NCBI GenBank assembly: GCA_913057765.1 | Contig: CAJXPH010000068.1 | Location: 1-12,072 of the forward strand | DNA from: an uncultured Campylobacteraceae bacterium | GTDB lineage: Bacteria > Campylobacterota > Campylobacteria > Campylobacterales > Arcobacteraceae | Direction of reading: 5' to 3' | Length of the DNA: 12,072 bases | Shown: positions 1-7,233 of the stretch, piece by piece | How the letters are laid out: every line of letters begins with the position of its first letter | Numbering within the stretch: the stretch's first letter is position 1 | The notes under the pieces: model-generated | Database searches by the model: none | What the model was told of the DNA's origin: nothing | The model's input: the letters and a program-made list of their open reading frames with translations, nothing else | Translations under genes and position numbers: made by a program

Positions 1-360
1 CTTCAATACAATAATATAAAAAATTTAATTATTGAAAATGTAAGAAAAAATTTTGAATCTTTAAAACGTTCATATGAAAAAATAAAATTTGCTAAAATAT
101 CACAAAATTCTTCAAAGAAAAACTTTGAACTTATCCAAGATAAATATAAAAATGGAAAAGAAAATATCATTTCCTTACTCGATGCACAAGACTCATATAT
201 TATTTCAAAACTAAATCTAAATATTTCAAATATTGAGTATCTATCGGATTTAACCTCTATTTATTTTTTTAGTGGAAAGATTGATGTTTTAGTTGATGAA
301 GAAAAGAAAAAAGAAGTAGAAGAAAATATTTTAAATATAGTAAGAGGTACTAAAAAATGA
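1..360 (+). CDS. TolC-family outer-membrane efflux channel, C-terminal part (5' end outside window)
   Basis: The open frame enters from the left edge and ends at TGA 358-360, giving the last 119 residues. It is the outer-membrane/periplasmic channel of the tripartite efflux system encoded with the next two genes. Seen: a long helical stretch, then YKNGKENIISLLDAQDSYI at about residues 51-69, which matches the conserved 'Y..G...-LLDAQ' signature of the second repeat of TolC/OMF proteins, followed by a helix that returns towards the membrane and a short lysine/glutamate-rich tail. The stop overlaps the next start as ATGA, so the two are translationally coupled; the adaptor's ribosome site (AGAGGT, 343-348) lies inside this gene. 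The family call is firm from the motif and context. The substrate cannot be read from this fragment. Confidence 0.85.
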   Translation, partial: LQYNNIKNLIIENVRKNFESLKRSYEKIKFAKISQNSSKKNFELIQDKYKNGKENIISLLDAQDSYIISKLNLNISNIEYLSDLTSIYFFSGKIDVLVDEEKKKEVEENILNIVRGTKK

Positions 361-1463
361 AGAATTTTATAGCAATATTATGTGTAGCAATTTTATTTGT
401 AGGATGTACAAAAGAAGAGAAGAAAGAAAAGAAGAATGAAGAGTCTATAAAAACTGTATTTGCAGTATTACCAAAGTTAAAAGATGAAAATCAGAATAGG
501 GTATTTAATGCAACTGCTTCATCAAATCATCAAATAAAACTTAGTTTTAAAGTACAAGGGAATATAAACTACTTTAAATTCAATATAGGTGATGAAGTCA
601 AAAAAGGTAGTTTAATAGCAAAGCTTGATTCTAAACCTTATGAACTAAAAGTTTCACAAGCAAAGTATGCCTTAAGTGAAGCTAGAGCATCTGCCCAAAA
701 TGCAAAAAGTAATTACGATAGAACAAAGAAACTTTATGTAAATCAAAATGCAAGTGCAAGTGATATAGATAATGCAAAAGCTAATTCAAATGCTGCAAAT
801 GCAAAGGTTCAAAATATTAAAAAAGAACTTGAATATGCAAAATTACAACTTTCATATACAAAACTTTATGCTCCACAAAATGGATATATTTCTTTAAAGT
901 ATGTAGAAGAAAATGAAAATATAACAGTTGGAACTCCTATTGTTTTATTAAGTGACAAAGTTGTTGATGAAGTAAAGGTTCAGGTTCCTGAGGGTTATAT
1001 AAATAAACTTAAAAAAGATGATAATGTAAAGGTGGTATTTGAATCATTAGATAGAAATAGGGCCTATAGTGCAAAAATATCTGAGATATCTAAGTTTGCT
1101 TCAAATGATACGAAAACTTACAAAGTAGTAGTTAAATTAAGTGATAGCTCAAAACAGATTCGTTCTGGAATGTCTGCAAATGTATTTTTTAAGAATCTTG
1201 AAGAAGTACAAAGTAATATTTTATTTGTTCCTTCAAACTCCGTGTTAAATGACAAATCTGGGTATTTTGTATATGTATTAGAAAAAAATAAAAAGAACTA
1301 TATTGTTAAAAAACAAAATGTAGAAGTAGGGGAACTTAGAAAAAAAGGTTATGAAATTCTATCTGGCTTAAAAGAAGATATCTATGTGTTAAAAGCTGGT
1401 ATGAGTGAAGTTTATGAGAATATGAAAGTACAAATTGCTAACTTAAAAGATTTAGGTAACTAA
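357..1463 (+). CDS. RND efflux periplasmic adaptor (membrane fusion) lipoprotein
   Basis: 368 residues, usual for the HlyD/AcrA-type adaptor family. The N-terminus is a lipoprotein signal with lipobox LFVGC, the lipidated cysteine being C17, followed by a very charged Lys/Glu linker (18-29). Domain order as read: first half of the lipoyl domain (about 59-95), a helical hairpin (about 96-164), second lipoyl half (about 165-200), beta-barrel (about 205-285) and membrane-proximal domain (to about 360). The hairpin tip has R122, L126 and S133 spaced as in the RxxxLxxxxxxS motif by which adaptors dock onto TolC-type channels. It links the channel encoded upstream to the pump encoded 2 bases downstream. 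The ATG at 357 is chosen for its AGAGGT site 8 bases upstream and because it opens directly on the signal peptide. Substrate not predictable. Confidence 0.93.
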   Translation: MKNFIAILCVAILFVGCTKEEKKEKKNEESIKTVFAVLPKLKDENQNRVFNATASSNHQIKLSFKVQGNINYFKFNIGDEVKKGSLIAKLDSKPYELKVSQAKYALSEARASAQNAKSNYDRTKKLYVNQNASASDIDNAKANSNAANAKVQNIKKELEYAKLQLSYTKLYAPQNGYISLKYVEENENITVGTPIVLLSDKVVDEVKVQVPEGYINKLKKDDNVKVVFESLDRNRAYSAKISEISKFASNDTKTYKVVVKLSDSSKQIRSGMSANVFFKNLEEVQSNILFVPSNSVLNDKSGYFVYVLEKNKKNYIVKKQNVEVGELRKKGYEILSGLKEDIYVLKAGMSEVYENMKVQIANLKDLGN

Positions 1464-1465
1464 AG

Positions 1466-4400
1466 ATGAATATTACAAAATTTGCTTTAGAAAAGAGTAC
1501 CGTTACTGCTGTATTTTCTGTCATGCTATTAATTTATGGAATTTTATCTTTTATAGATTTACCAAGAGCCAAAGACCCTGGCTTTATTATCCGTACTGCT
1601 ACTGTGGTAACATATTTCCCAGGTGCGAGTGCAAAAAGGGTAGAGCAACTTGTAACTGATAAACTAGAAAAAACAATTCAAGAAATGCCCGAAATTGATA
1701 ATATAAAATCAACTTCAAAAAATGGTGTTTCTATTATCTTTGTAAACATTCTAGAAAAACATAAAAAGATGAGACCTATTTGGGACTCTTTGCGTAGAAA
1801 AGTAGAAACAGGATCTAGAGAATTACCTGATGGTACATCTAAACCTATAGTAAATGATGAGTTTGGTGATGTTTATGGAACTATGATTTCCATTTCAAGT
1901 GATGGTTTATCAAATAAAGAGTTAGAAAATATTGCAGATGATACAAAAGATATTTTTTTACGAATAAGTGAAGTTGCAAAAATAGAGATACTTGGAATTC
2001 AGCCTCAAAGAGTACATATTGAATTTGATAATTCAAAATTAGCAAAATTAAATTTAAGTGCTTCATATTTAAAAACTATTTTAGAACAAAAGAATATTGT
2101 ACTTTCAGGTGGAAGTATAAAAGTTGATACCAGTAGACTTGCAATTGAACCTTCTGGAAATTATGAAAATATTGAACAAATTGGAAATACAATTATTCCT
2201 TTAAATACAAAAGAACATATTTATTTAAAAGATATTGCAAATATAAAATATGAATATAAAGATCCAAGTTCTTTTATAGTTCATAAAGATGCAAAACAAA
2301 GTTTAATTCTAGCAATTTCTATGAAAAAAGATGGAGATATTATAAAGCTTGGTGAAGAAATTGATGCAACAGTTTTAAAAATACAAGCTAAGTTACCTCT
2401 TGGTATTAAGCTAGATAGACTCTTTAATGAACCCAAAGTGGTAAAAAAGATTATTGATAATTTTGTGACAAATTTACTTCAAGCTATGGGCCTTGTAATA
2501 ATTGTGATGTTATTTACTTTAGGTTTGAGAACAGGTCTTATTGTTGCAGTTTTAATTCCAATGTCAATTTTAACTTCATTTATTATCATGTCCTTTTTTG
2601 ATATTTGGTTAGACCAAGTATCTTTAGCTGCACTTATTATCTCCCTTGGGCTTCTAGTTGATAGTGCCATTGTAATGAGTGAGTCTATTATGGTACTTAT
2701 GCAAAGAGGTAAAAGTGTAGTTGAAGCATCTTTACAAAGTGCAAATGAATTAAAAATACCACTTTTAACTTCAGCTCTTACAACAGCTGCTGCATTTTTA
2801 CCAATATTTCTTGCAAAATCAACAACTGGTGAGTACACTAATGCAATTTTTAAAGTTGTAACAATAACACTTCTATGTTCATGGGTATTAGCACTTACTT
2901 TGACACCAGTGTTGAGTAAATATTTTATGAAAAAAGATATGGCAAAAGATAAAAATGAAGGCTTTATTTATACTACATATAGAAAGTTTTTAAATTTAAT
3001 CTTGTCATATAGATGGATTGTAGTTATCTTTACAATTGGACTTTTTATTGCTTCTCTAAAATTATTAGGCTTAGTTCCTAAAAAATTCTTTCCCCCTTCA
3101 GATGAGCCAAGTTTTACTGTAGAGATAAGACTTCCAATTGGAACAGCAATTGAAACAACAGAAGATAATGTTTTACAAATAGAAAAATATATAAAATCAA
3201 AATATATGAAAGAAGAAGTAAAAGAGCAGAACGATGTAGTAAATTATGTATCTTTTATAGGTCAAAGTGCTCCAAGGTTTTGGCTTTCATATGATCAAGA
3301 ATTAGCAAGTGCCGAGTATAGTACGATTTTAGTAAATTTACGAAACTATAATGATTTAGAAATTATAAAAAAAGATGTAGAATCTTTTGCAAAATCAAAC
3401 TTCCCTGATATGCAGGTAACTGCTAAGTCACTAAGTAATGGACCTCCCGTTAAAAAACCAATTGAGATTAGAATTAGTGGAAAAGAGATAGATAAACTTT
3501 TTCTGCTTGCTTCAAAAGTTAAACAAGAATTAGGAAAAATTGATGGGGTAACAGGAATTGTAGATGATTGGGGAATCAGAAATAAAAAGCTTGTAGTCGA
3601 TATTGATGAATCGAAAGCACTAAAAGAGGGTATCTCAAATCTTGATATTGCTTTATCCCTGCAAAGTGCATTAAGTGGTTTTGAGGTAACTACATTTAGA
3701 AAAGAAGATAAATTAATTCCTATAGTTTTACGTTCAAATGAAAATACAAAAGATGATTTAGATAGGTTAGAATCAATTAGTGTTTACTCTCAAGGAAGTG
3801 GTAAAAATATTCCATTATCACAAGTAGCAACTATAAAATCAGTTTTTGAAGAATCAAAAATAGTAAGACGAGATAGACAAAAAACGGTAACAGTTGGTGC
3901 ATATATTGAAGAGGGGTACAATGCTCTTGCAGTATTTGATGAAATAAAACCATATATGGATGAATTTCAAAAGAGTTTTGATTTAGGTTACTATTATGAG
4001 TTTGGTGGAGAATATGAAGCTTCTGGAAAAGCAAACAAATCTATTGCTGTAAATCTTCCCATTGCATTTATGGTTATACTACTTTTAATGGTTGCTCAGT
4101 TTAATTCTATTAGAAAGCCCATTATCATACTCTCTGCGATTCCTTTAGGGATGATAGGTGTTTCTATTGGTCTTTATATTACGGGCTCATATTTTGGATT
4201 TATGACTCTTTTAGGAATAATCTCTTTATCCGGAATTGTAATTAATAATGCAATTGTATTATTAGAGAGAATAAAAACAGAAGAGTTTGAAAATGGTCTC
4301 TCTAAATATGATTCAATTATTGAAGCTTGTATTAGTAGATTTAGACCAATATTACTTACAACTGTTACAACAATGTTTGGATTAGTTCCTTTATGGTTAA

Positions 4401-4528
4401 GTGGTGGTGTTATGTGGGAACCAATGGCAATTTCAATTATCTTTGGTTTAATGTTTTCAACTATTTTAACTTTAGGTTTTGTCCCAGTTTTATATTCATT
4501 GTTTTTTGGGATAAAAGATAAAAATTAG
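1466..4528 (+). CDS. RND-family inner-membrane efflux pump (AcrB/HAE-1-like)
   Basis: 1020 residues, the normal length of RND pumps, with the duplicated layout: one helix near the N-terminus (about 13-32), a large periplasmic loop, helices 2-6, a helix at about 513-533, a second large loop and five C-terminal helices from about 858. It would use the proton gradient to export drugs or other amphiphiles through the adaptor and TolC-like channel. The TM4 segment reads GLLVDSAIV: the first of the two AcrB aspartates is kept (D399) but the second is a serine (S400). The TM10 segment reads GIVINNAIVLLE, with N927 where AcrB has its lysine. No metal-pump (CzcA/CusA) features were recognised. The start is 2 bases after the adaptor stop with only a weak AGGT upstream, so translation probably depends on coupling. 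Confidence 0.93.
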   Translation: MNITKFALEKSTVTAVFSVMLLIYGILSFIDLPRAKDPGFIIRTATVVTYFPGASAKRVEQLVTDKLEKTIQEMPEIDNIKSTSKNGVSIIFVNILEKHKKMRPIWDSLRRKVETGSRELPDGTSKPIVNDEFGDVYGTMISISSDGLSNKELENIADDTKDIFLRISEVAKIEILGIQPQRVHIEFDNSKLAKLNLSASYLKTILEQKNIVLSGGSIKVDTSRLAIEPSGNYENIEQIGNTIIPLNTKEHIYLKDIANIKYEYKDPSSFIVHKDAKQSLILAISMKKDGDIIKLGEEIDATVLKIQAKLPLGIKLDRLFNEPKVVKKIIDNFVTNLLQAMGLVIIVMLFTLGLRTGLIVAVLIPMSILTSFIIMSFFDIWLDQVSLAALIISLGLLVDSAIVMSESIMVLMQRGKSVVEASLQSANELKIPLLTSALTTAAAFLPIFLAKSTTGEYTNAIFKVVTITLLCSWVLALTLTPVLSKYFMKKDMAKDKNEGFIYTTYRKFLNLILSYRWIVVIFTIGLFIASLKLLGLVPKKFFPPSDEPSFTVEIRLPIGTAIETTEDNVLQIEKYIKSKYMKEEVKEQNDVVNYVSFIGQSAPRFWLSYDQELASAEYSTILVNLRNYNDLEIIKKDVESFAKSNFPDMQVTAKSLSNGPPVKKPIEIRISGKEIDKLFLLASKVKQELGKIDGVTGIVDDWGIRNKKLVVDIDESKALKEGISNLDIALSLQSALSGFEVTTFRKEDKLIPIVLRSNENTKDDLDRLESISVYSQGSGKNIPLSQVATIKSVFEESKIVRRDRQKTVTVGAYIEEGYNALAVFDEIKPYMDEFQKSFDLGYYYEFGGEYEASGKANKSIAVNLPIAFMVILLLMVAQFNSIRKPIIILSAIPLGMIGVSIGLYITGSYFGFMTLLGIISLSGIVINNAIVLLERIKTEEFENGLSKYDSIIEACISRFRPILLTTVTTMFGLVPLWLSGGVMWEPMAISIIFGLMFSTILTLGFVPVLYSLFFGIKDKN

Positions 4529-4622
4529 AAAATATGGCATAAAATTAATATCAAAAATAATTGAACCAAATTTTATTTAATAAAAACGTCTTTATAATTA
4601 TCATCTTAAGAACTTACTACAT

Positions 4623-4668
4623 AGTCTGCATTAATGGTTACCTTATCAACTAGTGCGGATTTCTTTTA
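4623..4668 (+). terminator. Predicted intrinsic terminator of the efflux operon
   Basis: AGTCTGCA (4623-4630) can pair with TGCGGATT (4654-4661) over 8 base pairs, one being G-U. Inside it TGGTT (4635-4639) pairs with AACTA (4648-4652) around an 8-base loop, with a small internal loop between the two stems. A T-rich run (TTTCTTTTAT) follows at once. It lies about 95 bases after the pump stop codon and ahead of the next promoter, which suits the end of the efflux transcript. Paired by eye, with no energy calculation. Confidence 0.5.
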
Positions 4669-4683
4669 TATTCTACTCTCACA

Positions 4684-4701
4684 TATTTTGAATACAAAAT
4701 A
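4684..4701. repeat. Perfect 7-bp inverted repeat, possible operator
   Basis: TATTTTG and CAAAATA are exact reverse complements separated by AATA. It sits about 55 bases upstream of the predicted -10 box of the atoDA operon. It could be a binding site for a dimeric regulator, or chance in AT-rich DNA. Confidence 0.3.
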
Positions 4702-4732
4702 ATATATTAGAAAAAAGAAAAAATTTATAAAG

Positions 4733-4748
4733 TGACATAATTTTGTCA
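4733..4748. promoter_or_regulatory. Promoter-overlapping palindrome, candidate operator of the atoDA operon
   Basis: TGACATAATTTTGTCA is a 16-bp palindrome with one mismatched pair (7 of 8 pairs match; outer arms TGACA/TGTCA are perfect). Given the -10 box proposed at 4756-4761, it covers about -35 to -20, where a bound protein would block RNA polymerase. The regulator is unknown and no regulator gene other than the downstream kinase is in the window. Confidence 0.4.
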
Positions 4749-4763
4749 TTTTTTGTATATATA
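4749..4763 (+). promoter_or_regulatory. Predicted sigma70 promoter of the atoDA operon
   Basis: Six T residues followed by G and then TATATA (4756-4761) resemble the T-rich, -35-less promoters of Campylobacterota. Transcription would start near 4768, leaving a leader of about 23 bases with the AGGA ribosome site (4781-4784) six bases before the atoD ATG. Confidence 0.5.
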
Positions 4764-4790
4764 CTTCACTCATGTAAAAAAGGATGAGTT

Positions 4791-5438
4791 ATGGAAAAGA
4801 TTATATCAATAGATGAAATAGGTAAGTTTTTAGAAGATGGTATGACAATTTCTATTGGTGGATTTATGGGCTGTGGAAATGCTCATAATATTATCGAAGA
4901 GATTTTAAAAACTGATGTTAAAAATTTAACATTAGTTGCAACAGATACTGCAAGTGATGGATATGGAATTGGAAAATTAATTGATGAAAGAAGAATCAAA
5001 AAACTTTATGCTTCTCATATTGGAACAAATAAACAAACTCAATCACAAGTTATTGAAGGCTTTCTAGACATTGAACTTGTACCTCAAGGAACTTTAGCTG
5101 AAAGAATTAGAGCGGCAGCATCTGGGTTAGGAGGAGTTTTAACTCAAACTGGTTTAGGAACAGAGGTTCAAGAGGGTAAAGAGTTAATTAATATTGATGA
5201 AAAAGACTATATTTTAGAAAAACCAATTCACCTTGATGTAGCTTTTATAAAAGCAAAAAAAGCTGATAAAGCAGGAAATTTAGTATATAACGGAGCAACA
5301 AGAAACTTTAATGTTCCTATGGCTGGAGCTGCAAAAATTTCTATTGCTGAAGTTGAAGAGATTGTAGAGAATGGAGAATTAGACCCTAATTTTATCCATA
5401 CCCCTTTTGTATATATAAATCACATAATAAAGGTATAA
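4791..5438 (+). CDS. atoD: Acetoacetate CoA-transferase, alpha subunit (AtoD-like)
   Basis: 215 residues, close to the 220 of E. coli AtoD, which it resembles along its whole length as I recall that sequence. Together with the next gene product it moves CoA from acetyl-CoA (or succinyl-CoA) to acetoacetate in the cytoplasm. Seen: glycine-rich family I subunit A motif GGFMGCGN at 23-30, the block ASHIGTN (74-80), VPQGTLAERIR (97-107) and the GLGGVLTQTGLGT loop (112-124), then ARNF-like TRNFN (170-174). The catalytic glutamate is not in this subunit. First gene after the predicted promoter; strong AGGA site six bases before the ATG. Choice of CoA donor (acetate versus succinate type) cannot be decided by eye. 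Confidence 0.93.
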   Translation: MEKIISIDEIGKFLEDGMTISIGGFMGCGNAHNIIEEILKTDVKNLTLVATDTASDGYGIGKLIDERRIKKLYASHIGTNKQTQSQVIEGFLDIELVPQGTLAERIRAAASGLGGVLTQTGLGTEVQEGKELINIDEKDYILEKPIHLDVAFIKAKKADKAGNLVYNGATRNFNVPMAGAAKISIAEVEEIVENGELDPNFIHTPFVYINHIIKV

Positions 5439-5439
5439 C

Positions 5440-6093
5440 ATGGAAGCAAAAGAGATTATTGCAAAAAGAGTTGCACAAGAATTTAAAAATGGTGATTTTG
5501 TAAATTTAGGCATAGGACTACCTACTAAATCTGTTGATTATATTCCTGCAAATGTAAATATAAATTTGCATTCTGAAAATGGGTTTGCAGGGGTTTGGGA
5601 TAAGGCAACACCTGAAACTTTAGATAAGGATGTAGTTGATGCAGGAGGAACAAATGTTGTACTTCAAAAAGGTGGAATATTTTTTGATTCAGTTACTTCA
5701 TTTGAAATAATTCGTGGAGGGCATTTAGATATGACAGTCTTAGGTGCTTTAGAAGTAGATGAAGAAGGAAACTTAGCAAATTGGAAAATTCCTGGAAAAC
5801 TTTTACCTGGAATGGGTGGGGCAATGGACTTAGTAAATGGTGCTAAAAAAGTAATTATTTCTATGCTTCATACCGCCCGTGGAAATCCTAAAATATTAAA
5901 AAAGTGTACTCTTCCTCTAACAGGGAAAGCAGTTGTTAATATGATCATTACTGAAATGGGAGTATTTGAATTTAAAGAAGGAAAACTTCATTTAGTTGAA
6001 ATAAGCGAGGGAGTGACCTTAGAAGAAATAAAAGAGGTTACACTAGCTTCTTATGAAGTTTCCTTGAATTTAAAACAAGGAGGTACAAATTAA
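5440..6093 (+). CDS. atoA: Acetoacetate CoA-transferase, beta subunit (AtoA-like)
   Basis: 217 residues, the usual size of AtoA. It completes the CoA-transferase with the alpha subunit encoded one base upstream. The catalytic glutamate of family I CoA-transferases is E46 in the motif LHSENGFAG (43-51), where it forms the glutamyl-CoA thioester intermediate in known enzymes. Other conserved blocks are NLGIGLPT (22-29), FEIIRGGHLD (about 88-97) and ANWKIPGKLLPGMGGAMDL. The ribosome site AAAGG (5429-5433) lies at the end of atoD, so the pair is translated together for a fixed ratio. Its last codons contain a perfect AAGGAGGT (6077-6084) with no normal gene start after it. Confidence 0.93.
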   Translation: MEAKEIIAKRVAQEFKNGDFVNLGIGLPTKSVDYIPANVNINLHSENGFAGVWDKATPETLDKDVVDAGGTNVVLQKGGIFFDSVTSFEIIRGGHLDMTVLGALEVDEEGNLANWKIPGKLLPGMGGAMDLVNGAKKVIISMLHTARGNPKILKKCTLPLTGKAVVNMIITEMGVFEFKEGKLHLVEISEGVTLEEIKEVTLASYEVSLNLKQGGTN

Positions 6094-6116
6094 ATTGTAT
6101 TTTATTGTTGTTAGAG

Positions 6117-6127
6117 TTTGGTATAAA
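6117..6127 (+). promoter_or_regulatory. Predicted internal promoter before the TRAP transporter genes
   Basis: TTTG-G-TATAAA: an extended -10 element (TG, one base, TATAAA at 6122-6127) in the 63-base gap after atoA, the widest gap inside the operon. The start would be near 6134, about 23 bases before the dctP ATG. It may let the transporter genes be expressed apart from atoDA. Motif only; a G/C-poor sequence raises the false-positive risk. Confidence 0.4.
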
Positions 6128-6143
6128 AATTAAAATTAAAATT
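6126..6143 (+). repeat. Three tandem AAAATT hexamers in the dctP leader
   Basis: Three exact copies of AAAATT in a row, then AAAAAGGA, which contains the dctP ribosome site (6147-6151). The run lies between the predicted -10 box and that site, so copy-number changes would alter spacing. It could equally be low-complexity leader sequence. Confidence 0.5.
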
Positions 6144-6156
6144 AAAAAGGAATATT

Positions 6157-7206
6157 ATGAAAATTAAAAATATCGCAGTATCAGTAGTTTTATCGTTAAG
6201 TTTATGTTCAACATCTTTACTAGCTAAAGAGAAAAAAGTTTTATTAAAAGTACCAGTTGCTTTTCCTACGAATCTCATAGGGTTAGGAACTCCTGTTAAA
6301 ACTTTTAAAGAAGGATTGGAATCAATTTCTTCAACAATTAAAGTGAAAATATATGAACCAAAAAAATTAATTGCACCATTTGAAATACTTGATGCAGTAT
6401 CTGCAGGAAAAGTAAATGCAGGTTGGTCTATTTCAGGATATTGGGCAGGTAGAATGCCTGAAGCTGCAATTTTTTCTGCAATTCCTTTTGGTCCTGAAGC
6501 GCCAGAGTTTTTAGCATGGTTATATGAAGGGAATGGTTTAAAACTGTATCAAAAAATGTATGATGATGGAAAGTTTAATGTACATGTTCTTCCTTGTTCT
6601 ATTTCTGCTCCTGAAACAGCGGGTTGGTTTAAACAAGAAATTACAAAAAAAGAAGATTTAAATGGACTTAAAATAAGATTTTATGGTCTTGGCGGCGAAG
6701 TTATGAGTAAAATGGGAGCCTCTGTCTCTCTAATTCCTGGAGGAGAAATCTTCTCAGCTTTAGAAAAAGGTGTGATTGATGCAAGTGAATTTTCAAGCCC
6801 AGTAGTTGATCAAAAATTAGGTTTTCATAAAATTGCAAAATATAATTATTTCCCTGGTTGGCATCAGCAAGCAACAATTTTTGAACTTTTAATTAATAAT
6901 AAAACTTGGAATAATATGAGTAAACAACAAAAAAGTGCAATTGAGATGACTTGTAAAGCAAATCTAACTACTTCTTTAGCTGAAAGTGAAGCAGCACAAG
7001 GCCCTGCAATTAAGAAAAATGTTAAAGAGAAAGGTGTTATTGTAAAAAAATGGTCACCTGAAATGTTAGAAGAATTTAGAAAAGCATGGGGAGAAGCTTT
7101 AGTTGATTTAAGAAAAGATGAAGGCTTTGACTCTGTGTGGATTGATTTAGTTAAGTTTAGAAAAGATTATTCTTATTGGAATAAAAATGGATTTTTACCA
7201 AGATAA
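6157..7206 (+). CDS. dctP: TRAP transporter periplasmic substrate-binding protein (TakP-like DctP family)
   Basis: 349 residues with a cleavable signal peptide (cleavage likely after SLLA, residue 23), so it works in the periplasm and delivers ligand to the membrane subunits encoded next. The family's central block is clear: LKIRFYGLGGEVMSKMG (171-187), where R174 is the expected carboxylate-binding arginine, followed by IPGGEIFSALEKGVIDASEF (193-212) and YFPGWHQQ (231-238). These last motifs resemble the 2-oxoacid binding protein TakP more than the C4-dicarboxylate protein DctP, from memory. A monocarboxylate such as 3-hydroxybutyrate or acetoacetate would fit both this subgroup and the neighbouring enzymes, but ligand identity is an inference. 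Good AAGGA site five bases before the ATG. Confidence 0.92.
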   Translation: MKIKNIAVSVVLSLSLCSTSLLAKEKKVLLKVPVAFPTNLIGLGTPVKTFKEGLESISSTIKVKIYEPKKLIAPFEILDAVSAGKVNAGWSISGYWAGRMPEAAIFSAIPFGPEAPEFLAWLYEGNGLKLYQKMYDDGKFNVHVLPCSISAPETAGWFKQEITKKEDLNGLKIRFYGLGGEVMSKMGASVSLIPGGEIFSALEKGVIDASEFSSPVVDQKLGFHKIAKYNYFPGWHQQATIFELLINNKTWNNMSKQQKSAIEMTCKANLTTSLAESEAAQGPAIKKNVKEKGVIVKKWSPEMLEEFRKAWGEALVDLRKDEGFDSVWIDLVKFRKDYSYWNKNGFLPR

Positions 7207-7233
7207 ATTAAAAGTATCTTAAAAAGGAACAAT

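Noticed and set aside
2479..2838. Minus-strand open frame of 119 codons within the pump gene
   Set aside because: It is antisense to a clearly conserved part of the RND pump (TM helices 2-5) and resembles no family; the other antisense frames in the window are shadows of the same kind.
4571..4585. Palindrome TTTTATT-T-AATAAAA just after the pump gene
   Set aside because: Made only of A and T with a one-base centre, so it cannot form a stable hairpin; the hairpin at 4623-4661 is a better terminator.
4589..4603. Fur-box-like sequence on the minus strand (TGATAAT then a degraded half)
   Set aside because: One half-site is perfect but the other has three mismatches, which is expected by chance in such AT-rich DNA.
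4666..4749. Short minus-strand frame of about 27 codons in the gap before atoD
   Set aside because: No ribosome site upstream and very AT-driven residue content; it overlaps the promoter and repeats.
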